Shown: positions 1 to 6,468 of the stretch, piece by piece
Layout: each line of letters starts with the position of its first letter
How positions within the stretch are numbered: position 1 is the stretch's first letter
Assembly: GCA_031290955.1 (NCBI GenBank)
Contig: JAISLJ010000010.1
Span: 1-8,820, forward strand
Reading direction: 5' to 3'
DNA: 8,820 bases
Source of the DNA: Zoogloeaceae bacterium
GTDB lineage: Bacteria; Pseudomonadota; Gammaproteobacteria; Burkholderiales; Rhodocyclaceae
The notes under the pieces: model-generated
What the model saw: only the letters and a program-made list of their open reading frames with translations
Told to the model about the DNA's origin: nothing
The model's database searches: none
Program-made: the position numbers and the translations under genes

Positions 1-423
1 GCCGTAAGCCGAAACCTTTTCCTGAAGGAAATTTTTCCCTTTGGAATCAAAGGCAATGTTCGTCTTGGCAAGGTTGAGCTTGACCATGCGGGGCGCGTCT
101 CGATTTGTATTCACACGCGACAAGAACCAGGCAAGGAAATCAAAAAATGGGGGAAATGGGGCGTTGATTACAATGTAATTGCAATTGAAATTACGCTTGA
201 TTTGGTGGAAAAAGTCGAGATCATGAACTGGCAAAACATGACGCCGTGCCAGCTCGTTTTTTCATCGGATAAAAACATATACTCGATTTTATTTCATGGA
301 GGGGATTGGCGCGTATTATTCAGCGCGCAATGCTTGACCTTCCAAGGATGCTCGGTATATATCGATGCTTTCAAGGACGAATTGGGGAGTTCCCATGCGT
401 GGCAGCTTGGTGATTTTTTGTGA
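1..423 (+). CDS. Imm50-like immunity protein, 5'-truncated by the window edge
   Basis: The frame is open from base 1 with no stop until TGA at 421-423, giving 140 residues of a protein whose start lies to the left. The pattern resembles Imm50-type immunity proteins of polymorphic toxin systems: an early block with NVRLGKVELD, then a Trp-rich turn (KKWGKWGVDYN), alternating beta-strand-like stretches (VIAIEITLDL, VEIMNWQN), and a late aromatic block (GGDWRVLFSA, then FQGCSVYI). Family knowledge: such proteins bind and neutralise a cognate toxin and usually sit directly downstream of the toxin gene or in arrays of immunity genes. Any toxin would lie left of this window. An internal TTG at 202 is not a credible start because the family-like sequence extends well upstream of it. 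Base composition is AT-richer than the right half of the window, which fits transfer. The family call rests on remembered pattern only; an unrelated small beta-rich protein is possible. Confidence 0.55.
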   Translation, partial: AVSRNLFLKEIFPFGIKGNVRLGKVELDHAGRVSICIHTRQEPGKEIKKWGKWGVDYNVIAIEITLDLVEKVEIMNWQNMTPCQLVFSSDKNIYSILFHGGDWRVLFSAQCLTFQGCSVYIDAFKDELGSSHAWQLGDFL

Positions 424-607
424 AACGTGTCAATCTGGCCAAATGGATTGCCTTCAGGGTATTGGTTATGAAGCATAATACCGGGGCACTGGTGATATTT
501 GCCTTCCACCATGCACATGAAGGCGATTCGATTTGTCATGCATTGGTTTGTGAGCATGCTATAGAAGATCTTGTAGAAGACAGAATCGGCCCGGTTGAAC
601 CCGGAAA
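424..607. other. Gene-poor stretch between immunity-like gene and uvrA relic
   Basis: No convincing gene, RNA or terminator is visible here. A short + frame beginning with GTG at 420 (66 codons, ending at 620) overlaps the stop of the preceding gene, but it has no recognisable motif, is rich in His and Cys in an unpatterned way, and runs into the uvrA relic in another frame. The stretch probably represents decayed or intergenic DNA. Confidence 0.4.
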
Positions 608-717
608 GAAAAAATCCTGAAGGAAATCACTGCCCGCCTGCAATTTCTCATCGATGTGGAGCTGGAACTGTGATCGTGGTCGAGCACGACGAGGACGCCA
701 TCCGCAATGCCGATTGA
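608..717 (+). pseudogene. uvrA: uvrA relic with internal deletion
   Basis: Two adjoining segments in different frames match consecutive conserved blocks of excinuclease ABC subunit A. Frame 608-670 reads KILKEITARLQFLIDVEL, the UvrA block just before its first ABC signature region (E. coli has ILKEI..RLGFLVNVGL). Frame 664-714 reads GTVIVVEHDEDAIRNAD, the UvrA block after Walker B (NTVIVVEHDEDAIRAAD in E. coli), and is followed by TGA and TAG. In an intact UvrA roughly 70 residues lie between these blocks, including the LSGGEAQR signature and the Walker B motif; here they are absent and the join at about 659-668 is out of frame. Nothing UvrA-like is visible before 608 or after 717. This is a non-functional fragment, not a gene. 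Block order and orientation are preserved, so an internal deletion is the simplest explanation. The source may be a duplicated, decayed or imported uvrA. Confidence 0.75.
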
Positions 718-897
718 TAGAACGGCTCAATCCGCCTTGCCAATCGCGACTGGGAAAAGGAGCATTGCACTGTGCATGCCATAGGGACGAACCCGTATCC
801 ACCTTCCAGCGCCTGTGCGAAAATTCGTCCTTTCTTCTGAAAGGGTTCTTGTCGTGCTGACAATTTTGTCATGTTCTTGCCTGGGTCGGAGGGCGGT
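718..897. other. Intergenic region upstream of the oxidoreductase gene
   Basis: No gene is supported. Two short palindromes are visible: an imperfect one at 762-779 (7 pairs with one bulge, loop CTG) and a perfect 6-bp stem with a TTCT loop at 829-844 (CCTTTC/GAAAGG). Neither is followed by a T-run, so neither is called a terminator. I see no -35/-10 pair of good quality for the downstream gene, so its promoter is undefined here. Confidence 0.4.
888..892 (+). promoter_or_regulatory. Shine-Dalgarno site selecting GTG 898
   Basis: GGAGG at 888-892 lies 5 bases before GTG at 898. The alternative in-frame ATG at 871 has no purine-rich site upstream (CTGACAATTTTGTC) and adds nine residues with no family counterpart, so the ribosome-binding site favours GTG 898. 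Confidence 0.6.
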
Positions 898-1896
898 GTG
901 AATGCGCGCGTTGCCGTCCTGGGGGCTGGTCCAGCCGGGCTTTCAGCGGGGCTTTGGCTGAAACGCTTGGGGCTGCGGCCGATCCTCCTGGAACGTGGGG
1001 AAGCGCCCGGAGGCTTGGTCAACCTGAATTTCCTGGAAAACCGTTGGGTATTGGGACACGTGCATGTTACAGGCCAGGAACTGGGCCGCCGCTTTTGCGC
1101 GCATGCGCGCGCGGAAGGCGTGGAAATCCGCCTTCGCGCCCGGGCCGTGGCGCTGTTGCCGGAAGCAAGCGGCGCGGCGCAAATCGTGCTGGAGAGTGGC
1201 GAGATGTTTTGTTGCGCCGCGTTGGTCATCGCCACCGGCACCCGCTATCGTGGTCTGGAAATCCTGGGGGAGGCGCAAGATGGCGCCATCGCGGCTTCCG
1301 GGCGCGTGGCGCTTGGGCCGTATGCCTTCCTGGACACGGCGGCGCAGGCCGGACGCCATGTCCTGATCGTGGGCGGCGGCGACAATGCTTGCGAGAACGC
1401 TCGCCTCCTGCTGGATGTCGGCGCGCGGGTAACGCTCGTCGCGCGTTCGCGTATCCGGGCGCGGCGGCAGATGCTGCACGCCATCCTCGACAACCCCGCC
1501 TGCGTGATCCATGAAGAAAGCCGCGTCATCGGTCTCGCCTTGGCGCGCGACACCCTGGCGCTCAAGCTTGCCCTGGCCGGAAGTGAACAGACGCTTTTGG
1601 CCGAGCGCCTGCATATTCTCGCGGGTTATACGCCAAACACTGACTTTCTGGCGGATTTCCTGCCCGCCGCCTGGCAAGCGCTGCTGGCGCGAGACGAGGC
1701 GGGATATCTCCGAACAGATTCCTGGGGACGCACTGGAATTCCTGGCGTTTATGCTATCGGCGATGTCGCGGACCCGGAATTCCCCAGTATCGTGAGCGCC
1801 ATCGCCCAAGGCGCGAAAACTGCCAAGGCGCTGGAACACGATCTGCGTGACGCGCCACTGTTTCCATGCGGACTGGATTTTCCCGCAAACCCATGA
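898..1896 (+). CDS. FAD/NAD(P)-dependent oxidoreductase, thioredoxin-reductase fold without CxxC
   Basis: This 332-residue protein has two nucleotide-binding folds in the order typical of the thioredoxin reductase / ferredoxin-NADP reductase-like group. The FAD motif GAGPAG is at residues 9-14 with the ribose-binding acid at Glu32. A VIATGT block is near 110-115, the NAD(P) motif GGGDNA is at 159-164, and the second FAD motif YAIGDV is at 285-290, followed by a helix (IVSAIAQGAKTAKAL). The CxxC redox pair of true thioredoxin reductases, expected just before the NAD(P) motif, is absent; the only adjacent cysteines are the Cys105-Cys106 pair in another place. The likely role is cytoplasmic electron transfer from NAD(P)H through FAD to an unidentified acceptor such as a ferredoxin. 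The start is GTG 898, chosen for its GGAGG site. The stop TGA 1894-1896 overlaps an ATG at 1893 in the tandem duplication leading into ttcA, so co-translation with ttcA is likely. Substrate and exact subfamily cannot be read from sequence. Confidence 0.85.
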   Translation: MNARVAVLGAGPAGLSAGLWLKRLGLRPILLERGEAPGGLVNLNFLENRWVLGHVHVTGQELGRRFCAHARAEGVEIRLRARAVALLPEASGAAQIVLESGEMFCCAALVIATGTRYRGLEILGEAQDGAIAASGRVALGPYAFLDTAAQAGRHVLIVGGGDNACENARLLLDVGARVTLVARSRIRARRQMLHAILDNPACVIHEESRVIGLALARDTLALKLALAGSEQTLLAERLHILAGYTPNTDFLADFLPAAWQALLARDEAGYLRTDSWGRTGIPGVYAIGDVADPEFPSIVSAIAQGAKTAKALEHDLRDAPLFPCGLDFPANP

Positions 1897-1916
1897 ATAC
1901 GCTCCCATGAATACGC
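1890..1916 (+). repeat. 14-base tandem duplication spanning the oxidoreductase stop and ttcA start
   Basis: CCCATGAATACGC occurs at 1890-1902 and again at 1904-1916, separated by a single T, giving a 14-base unit. Copy one supplies ATGA that overlaps the oxidoreductase stop (1894-1896). Copy two supplies the ATG of ttcA (1907). The first ATG opens a five-codon frame (Met-Asn-Thr-Leu-Pro) whose TGA at 1908-1910 overlaps the ttcA ATG. Two successive ATGA junctions are thus created by one duplication. Confidence 0.85.
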
Positions 1917-2791
1917 CCATTTCCCAAACCCTGCAACGTCTCGAAAAATGGCTGTTGCGCCATATGGGCAAGGCAATTGCCGAATACAACATGATCGAGT
2001 CCGGCGATACCATCCTGGTTTGTGTTTCCGGCGGCAAGGATTCGCATGTGCTTTTGCATCTGCTGCGCCTTCTGCAAACCTATGCCCCGGTGGATTTTCG
2101 TCTGCTTGCCATGAACCTGGACCAAAAACAACCGGATTTTCCAGCGGAAATACTGCCTGCCTATTTTGCGAACATTGGCGTTGAATACCGAATCGTCGAG
2201 GCAGATACCTATTCCATCGTCAAAAAAAAGATCCCGGAAGGAAAAACCACCTGCGCGCTTTGTTCAAGACTGCGCCGTGGCATCATCTATCGGACGGCGA
2301 AGGAATTGGGAGCCAACAAGATTGCGCTCGGACATCATCGGGACGACATGGTGCACACCCTTTTTCTCAATCTTTTCTTTGGCGGCAAACTGAAAGCCAT
2401 GCCGCCGAAACTGAAAACGGATGATGGCGCGCATATCGTCATTCGTCCGCTGGCCTATTGTCCGGAAGCGGATATCGCAAAATACGCGCGGGGAATGGAG
2501 TTTCCCATCATTCCCTGCAATCTTTGCGGTTCGCAGGAAAACCTGCAACGCCAAAAAATCCGGGAGATGATGAACGACTGGGAAAGACGGTTTCCCGGCC
2601 GCACGGAATCCGTATGGACGGCGCTCCGCAACGTCGTCCCCTCGCATCTTGCCGACTCATCCCTTTTCGATTTCAAGGGCCTGACGCTCGCAAGCCAAGT
2701 CCCGGAAGGCGACACCGTCTTCGACGCGCCGGAACTCTCCCCCATGCCGCCCGGCGCGGACTCGTTCCCCCTGCCGGTCCGCAGCGAATGA
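1907..2791 (+). CDS. ttcA: tRNA 2-thiocytidine(32) synthetase TtcA
   Basis: TtcA inserts sulfur at cytidine 32 of certain tRNAs, using ATP to adenylate the base and an Fe-S cluster for thiolation (family knowledge). Seen here: the PP-loop ATP pyrophosphatase motif SGGKDS at residues 41-46, the CALC cysteine pair at Cys116/Cys119, a GHHRDD block at 142-147, LFFGGKLKAMPPKL around 156-169, and PCNLCGSQENLQRQ with Cys204 and Cys207. Cys116, Cys119 and Cys204 correspond to the cluster ligands expected in the family. The length is 294 residues, close to the usual 270-310. The start is ATG 1907; an upstream GTG at 1847 would add 20 residues of unrelated sequence deep inside the preceding gene. There is no clear Shine-Dalgarno site (upstream is C/A-rich), which fits translational coupling through the ATGA overlaps. 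After about residue 265 the tail is Pro-rich and not conserved. The gene converges with the membrane glycosyltransferase gene, with 15 bases between their stops. Confidence 0.95.
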   Translation: MNTPISQTLQRLEKWLLRHMGKAIAEYNMIESGDTILVCVSGGKDSHVLLHLLRLLQTYAPVDFRLLAMNLDQKQPDFPAEILPAYFANIGVEYRIVEADTYSIVKKKIPEGKTTCALCSRLRRGIIYRTAKELGANKIALGHHRDDMVHTLFLNLFFGGKLKAMPPKLKTDDGAHIVIRPLAYCPEADIAKYARGMEFPIIPCNLCGSQENLQRQKIREMMNDWERRFPGRTESVWTALRNVVPSHLADSSLFDFKGLTLASQVPEGDTVFDAPELSPMPPGADSFPLPVRSE

Positions 2792-2806
2792 GCGGGCAAC
2801 GGAACA

Positions 2807-4762
2807 TCATGGCAGGAGCCGCATTTTGCTGCGAATTCCGGTGCATGCGGCGGGACCGGGATTTTCCCGGCAATACTGCTGGAGAATGTCAGCAACGGAA
2901 GAATCAAGCGTCTCTGGATTCCGGGAAAACGCAATGATTTCCGCCCGGAGCGCATCGCCCTCATCAAACCTGCCTGCGGCATACAGGATGGCAATCTCAC
3001 GAAACCCCAGCCATGCCTTTACCTGTTTCTCTCCGTAAAGCTGTTCCGCGTAACCACGCGCCTTTTCGGAAAAACGCAAGGATTTTTCCACATCCATTTC
3101 AAAAAGAAGCGTTGCTTCCGCGTACAGGGAATATAGATAGGCCACAGTCCTTTTCGCTCCCAACGAATCTTCCGAATCTTCCATATCCTGCTGCTGTTCC
3201 ATATCCGCAGCGGCGAGGAGTTCCGAATTTTCCTCGATAATTCTCCGGAGTAGCGGCAAAGCTTCCGGGTCCCGATCCGCCAAGAGCAGGTTGCCATACA
3301 GAAGCTGGATGGCGCCCTTGTCTTCCTTCAAATTTTCTTTCAGATTTTCCTTGATTTCCTTGATTTCCTGTTTCAGGAGATCAGGACGTCCGGAAGCAAT
3401 CAGGGCAAAAGTATATTTATCGCGTGTAAACCTGTCTCTTGGATACAGGGAATAGGTCCATGACCAGAGCGACAGACTGTTTTTCCAGAGCGGAATGGTG
3501 GTATAGGTCGTCAATGCGGAAAACAATACCCAACATGTCACCGTTCCCCATAGAAGACTGCGAACCGAAAGAACGTGCATGCTGGAAAATATCTGCCGAA
3601 GGTGGGGATTTGCGAAGATGCGATCATAGCGAACCAGTGTAACCGCCATGACCCAGAATGCCAGTGGGGCGCTCAGGAAGCGATCGCTTGCCAAGTTTTT
3701 TCCAATGCGAATGGGAACAATGTGGAGCACCAAGAGCAAATAGGTGAATCCGGCAATGAAGATCCAGGCAGCCGGGGAACGTTTGCGGATGGCGAAAAAC
3801 AGGATGCTGCCCAACAGGGACAGAGTCAGCAGATTTCCCAGGATATCCTTCAGGCTCCAGGCAGAAATCACATAATCCACAGGATGTTGCGCACTGATCG
3901 ACGAGAAGGGCAGGAAAGCGAGCACCAGATACAATTTGATGGATTCCAGCGCGAGAAAACTCTTTTCCGCCAGGTAGGCGGGATTGATCTGCGCCACGTG
4001 GCGAAGATAGGCGCCGCCTTCGACATTCAGGCGCATGACCAAATACAGGACGAAGACAAGGCAAAACGCCGCCAGGAATCCGGCATTTTCCCGCAGGGCG
4101 TTTTTGTAGAAATGTCCGTTTTCCTGCGCATGCGTTGCGCTCCACAGGCACAGGATCGTCAAGGGAAAGACAACGCCGGTTTCCTTGCACAACAAGGAAA
4201 GGAGGGTTATGCCGGAAACCAGGAGGATTTTCAGGACGGGCTTTGCCTGACTGAGGTAAAGCCGCGTCGCGACCAGGATGAAAAAGGTCACGAGAAGATC
4301 GAAGCGTCCGGAAATCCAGGCCGTGGTCTCGATCAGCGCCGGATGCAGCGCGTAGATCAGGGAAGCCAGGAAAGCGGCGGCAACGGGCGCAGGATGCCCT
4401 GTTCTTTCGGCAAGGATGCGGCAGACGGAAAAGACAAGAAATCCGTTCAAGATGAAAATCAGGAGATTCGTCGCGTGGGAAAAGCCCGGATCAAACCCGG
4501 CGATGGAAACATCCAGGCAATATGACAATATTACCAATGGTCGAAAATATTCCATATTCCCCAGAAAAGGCTTGCCCAGGTCGGCAAAACCGAAGCCGGA
4601 TTTCATGAGCGTATCAATGCGGCCAAGGAAAATGTCGGTATCATCCCATACATAGGTAAAATCAACGACACGAAGATAAAAAAGCAACGTGACGCACGCC
4701 ACCAATCCAGAAAGACAGAATGACTGCTGGAGTACGTATTCCATGAATTTCCTGCCTGACAT
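2807..4762 (-). CDS. GT-C-type multi-pass membrane glycosyltransferase (TMTC/PMT-like) with C-terminal helical domain
   Basis: This 651-residue inner-membrane protein begins with a membrane helix at about 13-33, followed by the loop motif YVWDDTD with Asp40-Asp41, the position of catalytic acids in GT-C glycosyltransferases. Further hallmarks are YFRPL at 72-76, HATNLLIF at 96-103, LHPALIETTAWISGRFDLL at 139-157 (the HPxxxExxAWxSGRxDLL signature of TMTC/PMT-like enzymes) and CKETGVVFP at 192-200. Many more hydrophobic helices follow to about residue 430. A low-complexity charged segment (about 466-480, KEIKENLKENLKED) and an acidic Gln-rich linker (MEQQQDMEDSED) separate the membrane core from a C-terminal helical, TPR-like region. 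Related enzymes transfer sugars from polyprenyl-phosphate donors to proteins or glycans outside the membrane; donor and acceptor here are unknown. The start is ATG 4762 with an AGGGG site 4-5 bases upstream. The gene stands alone with its own promoter. Confidence 0.8.
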   Translation of the reverse strand: MSGRKFMEYVLQQSFCLSGLVACVTLLFYLRVVDFTYVWDDTDIFLGRIDTLMKSGFGFADLGKPFLGNMEYFRPLVILSYCLDVSIAGFDPGFSHATNLLIFILNGFLVFSVCRILAERTGHPAPVAAAFLASLIYALHPALIETTAWISGRFDLLVTFFILVATRLYLSQAKPVLKILLVSGITLLSLLCKETGVVFPLTILCLWSATHAQENGHFYKNALRENAGFLAAFCLVFVLYLVMRLNVEGGAYLRHVAQINPAYLAEKSFLALESIKLYLVLAFLPFSSISAQHPVDYVISAWSLKDILGNLLTLSLLGSILFFAIRKRSPAAWIFIAGFTYLLLVLHIVPIRIGKNLASDRFLSAPLAFWVMAVTLVRYDRIFANPHLRQIFSSMHVLSVRSLLWGTVTCWVLFSALTTYTTIPLWKNSLSLWSWTYSLYPRDRFTRDKYTFALIASGRPDLLKQEIKEIKENLKENLKEDKGAIQLLYGNLLLADRDPEALPLLRRIIEENSELLAAADMEQQQDMEDSEDSLGAKRTVAYLYSLYAEATLLFEMDVEKSLRFSEKARGYAEQLYGEKQVKAWLGFREIAILYAAGRFDEGDALRAEIIAFSRNPETLDSSVADILQQYCRENPGPAACTGIRSKMRLLP

Positions 4763-4800
4763 GATTCCCCTTTTTGCGTTTTAAGCCGCAGATCCCCCGG

Positions 4801-4829
4801 ATTCTAGGAAGGAGCAATTCCGTTGTCAA
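4801..4829 (-). promoter_or_regulatory. Sigma-70-type promoter for the membrane glycosyltransferase gene
   Basis: On the - strand a perfect -35 box TTGACA (4824-4829) is followed by a 17-base spacer and a -10 box TAGAAT (4801-4806, one mismatch to TATAAT). Transcription would start near 4794, leaving a leader of about 32 bases before ATG 4762, which contains the AAGGGG ribosome site (4767-4772). Both spacing and boxes are near consensus, so this is the strongest promoter visible in the window. Confidence 0.8.
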
Positions 4830-5090
4830 CGTTTATTCGCATCATTTTACTTCTCCGCGGAATTCGGCGACGAACTGCTGGACGCCCTCAACACGGGAGG
4901 GCAGCGAATACAAGACTCAGCCCACCAAGCCCCTGCCGCGAATGAACGGGAATCCGCCTTGATTCGTTTGACGCCTGAACGGGCCGCGCAAACGATTGCC
5001 CCTGTGCGCTTGACGCTGGAAGGGTGGACGGGCAGCATGGCGGAATTGAGGAACCTGGCGACGGCGGAATACGCGAAATTGCAAGGGTAG
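4830..5090 (+). pseudogene. Start-less open frame upstream of the coiled-coil gene, possible gene remnant
   Basis: A + frame is open from after TAA 4782-4784 to TAG 5088-5090, but its 5' part overlaps the reverse promoter and it has no ATG until close to the end, so it lacks a plausible start. From about 4857 the translation looks protein-like: FGDELLDALNTGG, then RLTPERAAQTIAPVRLTLEG and SMAELRNLATAEYAKLQG. The same frame stays open after the TAG to 5186 and reads DMDVEIAFSDFF just beyond it, so a single stop may interrupt a longer ancestral frame. I do not recognise the family with confidence; the helical C-terminal look is faintly reminiscent of Mu-like phage portal-type proteins, but this is only an impression. 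The alternative is chance openness of GC-rich DNA. Confidence 0.3.
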
Positions 5091-5093
5091 CGC

Positions 5094-5114
5094 TTCCACG
5101 ACATGGATGTGGAA
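5094..5114 (+). other. Short inverted repeat upstream of the coiled-coil gene
   Basis: TTCCAC (5094-5099) and GTGGAA (5109-5114) form a 6-bp inverted repeat around a 9-base centre. It lies in the leader of the coiled-coil gene and directly after the stop of the remnant frame. It has no T-run, so it is not a terminator; it could be a protein-binding site or chance. Confidence 0.3.
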
Positions 5115-5151
5115 ATCGCGTTCTCGGACTTTTTCTCAGTTTTGGAGCATA

Positions 5152-6462
5152 ATGCCGCGCATGAGTGCTCCCGTTACCGTCGTCTATGAATTGGCCTTGG
5201 CCGCGTGGCTGGTCGAGGAGCTTGCTGGTCTCGCGCAGGAGAAACTGGCCGAGTTCGAGAGCATCCGGGAAGCGGCGCGGCAGCGGGAGGAGGCGCGGCA
5301 AGCACAGCGGCAGGCGTGGCGGGAAGCGGCAAGGGCGCGTCTGGCCGGATTTTCCGCGCAGGTCGAGGGATTGGAGCGGCGCGTCACGCGCCTTTCCGGT
5401 TTGCTGGGTCGGGAAGTGATCCTGCCGCCCGCGCCGCCACACGGCGCAACTCCTTCCGACTGGGGCGCGCATGTGCGAGCGCTGGAACAACTTGCCTTCG
5501 CGCTGGAACACGATTTCTTCCAGAATCCCGAAGAAGGGGCAGAGGTGCGGAAGGCACTGGACGCCGTGGAAGAAGCGCCGGATCTCCAGCACGTCATGGC
5601 GCTTTATCTCGCCCAGCGGGCAATGGCGCGGGGGCAGGCCGAAGCGGCAGCCTGGCGAGAGAACGTTGCGCGTGTGCTTTCCCGCCTGCGGCTCCCCGAG
5701 GGCGCGGCCCTGCCCGGACATCTGGAAGCACTGGCGCGGGCGGCGATCCTCGCCGAAAGCCGCGACCGCGCTGAATTGTTGCTCGACGAATTGCGCTTGG
5801 GTGTGCAGCGCCACATTGAGGAAGAACGGCTGCGTCAGGAGGAAATCTGCCTAGCGGACGAATGGCTGGCGCGCTTGCCCGAAGGTGTGTTGCCGGACGA
5901 AACCACGGCCCTGCTTGTCGAAATCACCGCTGGCCTGCGCCGTCTGGATGCGCAAAGTCGCGCGGAGATCGAGGTGCGCGTGGCGGCCTTCGAGCAGGAA
6001 GCCGCCGAACGCGCCCAACGGGCCGCTGTCCGGGTGCTGGAAGCCTCGCTTCAAGACTTGGGCTATGTGGTCGAGCCAATTGCCGAGACGCTGTTTACGG
6101 AAGGCGGCAAGCTCCACTTCCAGCGTCCCGGCTGGGCGGAATATCAAGTGCGCCTCAAGGTGGATCCCAAGGAACGGCACATCAATTTCAACGTGGTACG
6201 CGCCCGGCTGGAAGATGCCGACGCGGAAAATTCCGCCACGCGCCGCCAGCTCGATTTCCAGGCCGAAGACCGATGGTGCGCCGAATTCCCCAAGCTGCTC
6301 CAGACGCTCGAAGCGCGTGGCATTTGTTCCCGGATCATCCGTCGGCTTGAAGCGGGGAGCCTGCCCGTGCAGGTGCTCGCTCCGGAAGCCTTGCCCGATT
6401 TCACGGCGGAGGAGGCAACGGCACGTCCGGCGCCGCGCCGCCGAACCCTGCCGCATCCCTGA
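5152..6462 (+). CDS. Coiled-coil protein of unknown family, partner of the AAA+ ATPase
   Basis: This 436-residue soluble protein has no signal peptide or membrane helix. Residues about 20-85 are an Ala/Glu/Arg/Gln-rich coiled coil (EESIREAARQREEARQ-type heptads), followed by a long helical middle with a second coiled-coil-prone stretch around 225-320. The C-terminal third changes character to mixed alpha/beta: VVEPIAETLFTEGGKLHF, WAEYQVRLKVDPKERHINFN, and a helix WCAEFPKLLQTLEARGI, ending in a basic, Pro-rich tail (RPAPRRRTLPHP). I do not recognise the family. The start is ATG 5152 with GGAG at 5144-5147, four bases upstream; ATG 5161 is a near-equal alternative. The first possible ATG (5107) has no ribosome site and adds a non-conserved-looking leader. 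Only 6 bases separate its stop from the ATPase start, so the two are almost certainly co-transcribed. An adaptor, substrate or scaffold role for the ATPase is inferred from this pairing alone. Confidence 0.8.
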   Translation: MPRMSAPVTVVYELALAAWLVEELAGLAQEKLAEFESIREAARQREEARQAQRQAWREAARARLAGFSAQVEGLERRVTRLSGLLGREVILPPAPPHGATPSDWGAHVRALEQLAFALEHDFFQNPEEGAEVRKALDAVEEAPDLQHVMALYLAQRAMARGQAEAAAWRENVARVLSRLRLPEGAALPGHLEALARAAILAESRDRAELLLDELRLGVQRHIEEERLRQEEICLADEWLARLPEGVLPDETTALLVEITAGLRRLDAQSRAEIEVRVAAFEQEAAERAQRAAVRVLEASLQDLGYVVEPIAETLFTEGGKLHFQRPGWAEYQVRLKVDPKERHINFNVVRARLEDADAENSATRRQLDFQAEDRWCAEFPKLLQTLEARGICSRIIRRLEAGSLPVQVLAPEALPDFTAEEATARPAPRRRTLPHP

Positions 6463-6468
6463 TTTCCC

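Noticed and set aside
294..557. Minus-strand frame of 87 codons
   Set aside because: Mostly antisense to the Imm50-like frame, which has better protein character and is open to the window edge.
420..620. Short + frame of 66 codons starting with GTG at 420
   Set aside because: No ribosome site, no recognisable motif, overlaps the previous stop and runs over the uvrA relic in another frame; likely chance.
829..844. Perfect CCTTTC-TTCT-GAAAGG hairpin before the oxidoreductase gene
   Set aside because: No T-run follows and the stem is short, so it is not a credible terminator; could be chance.
1847..1906. Upstream GTG start for ttcA
   Set aside because: Adds 20 residues with no family counterpart and would lie deep inside the oxidoreductase gene; ATG 1907 matches the family start and the overlap architecture.
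943..2037. Long minus-strand frame of 364 codons
   Set aside because: Antisense shadow of the oxidoreductase gene, whose motifs are unambiguous on the + strand; high GC third positions create long opposite frames.
3575..4525. Long + frame of 316 codons
   Set aside because: Antisense to the membrane glycosyltransferase; composition is Gln/Asp/Gly-rich without domains, typical of a reversed membrane-protein frame.
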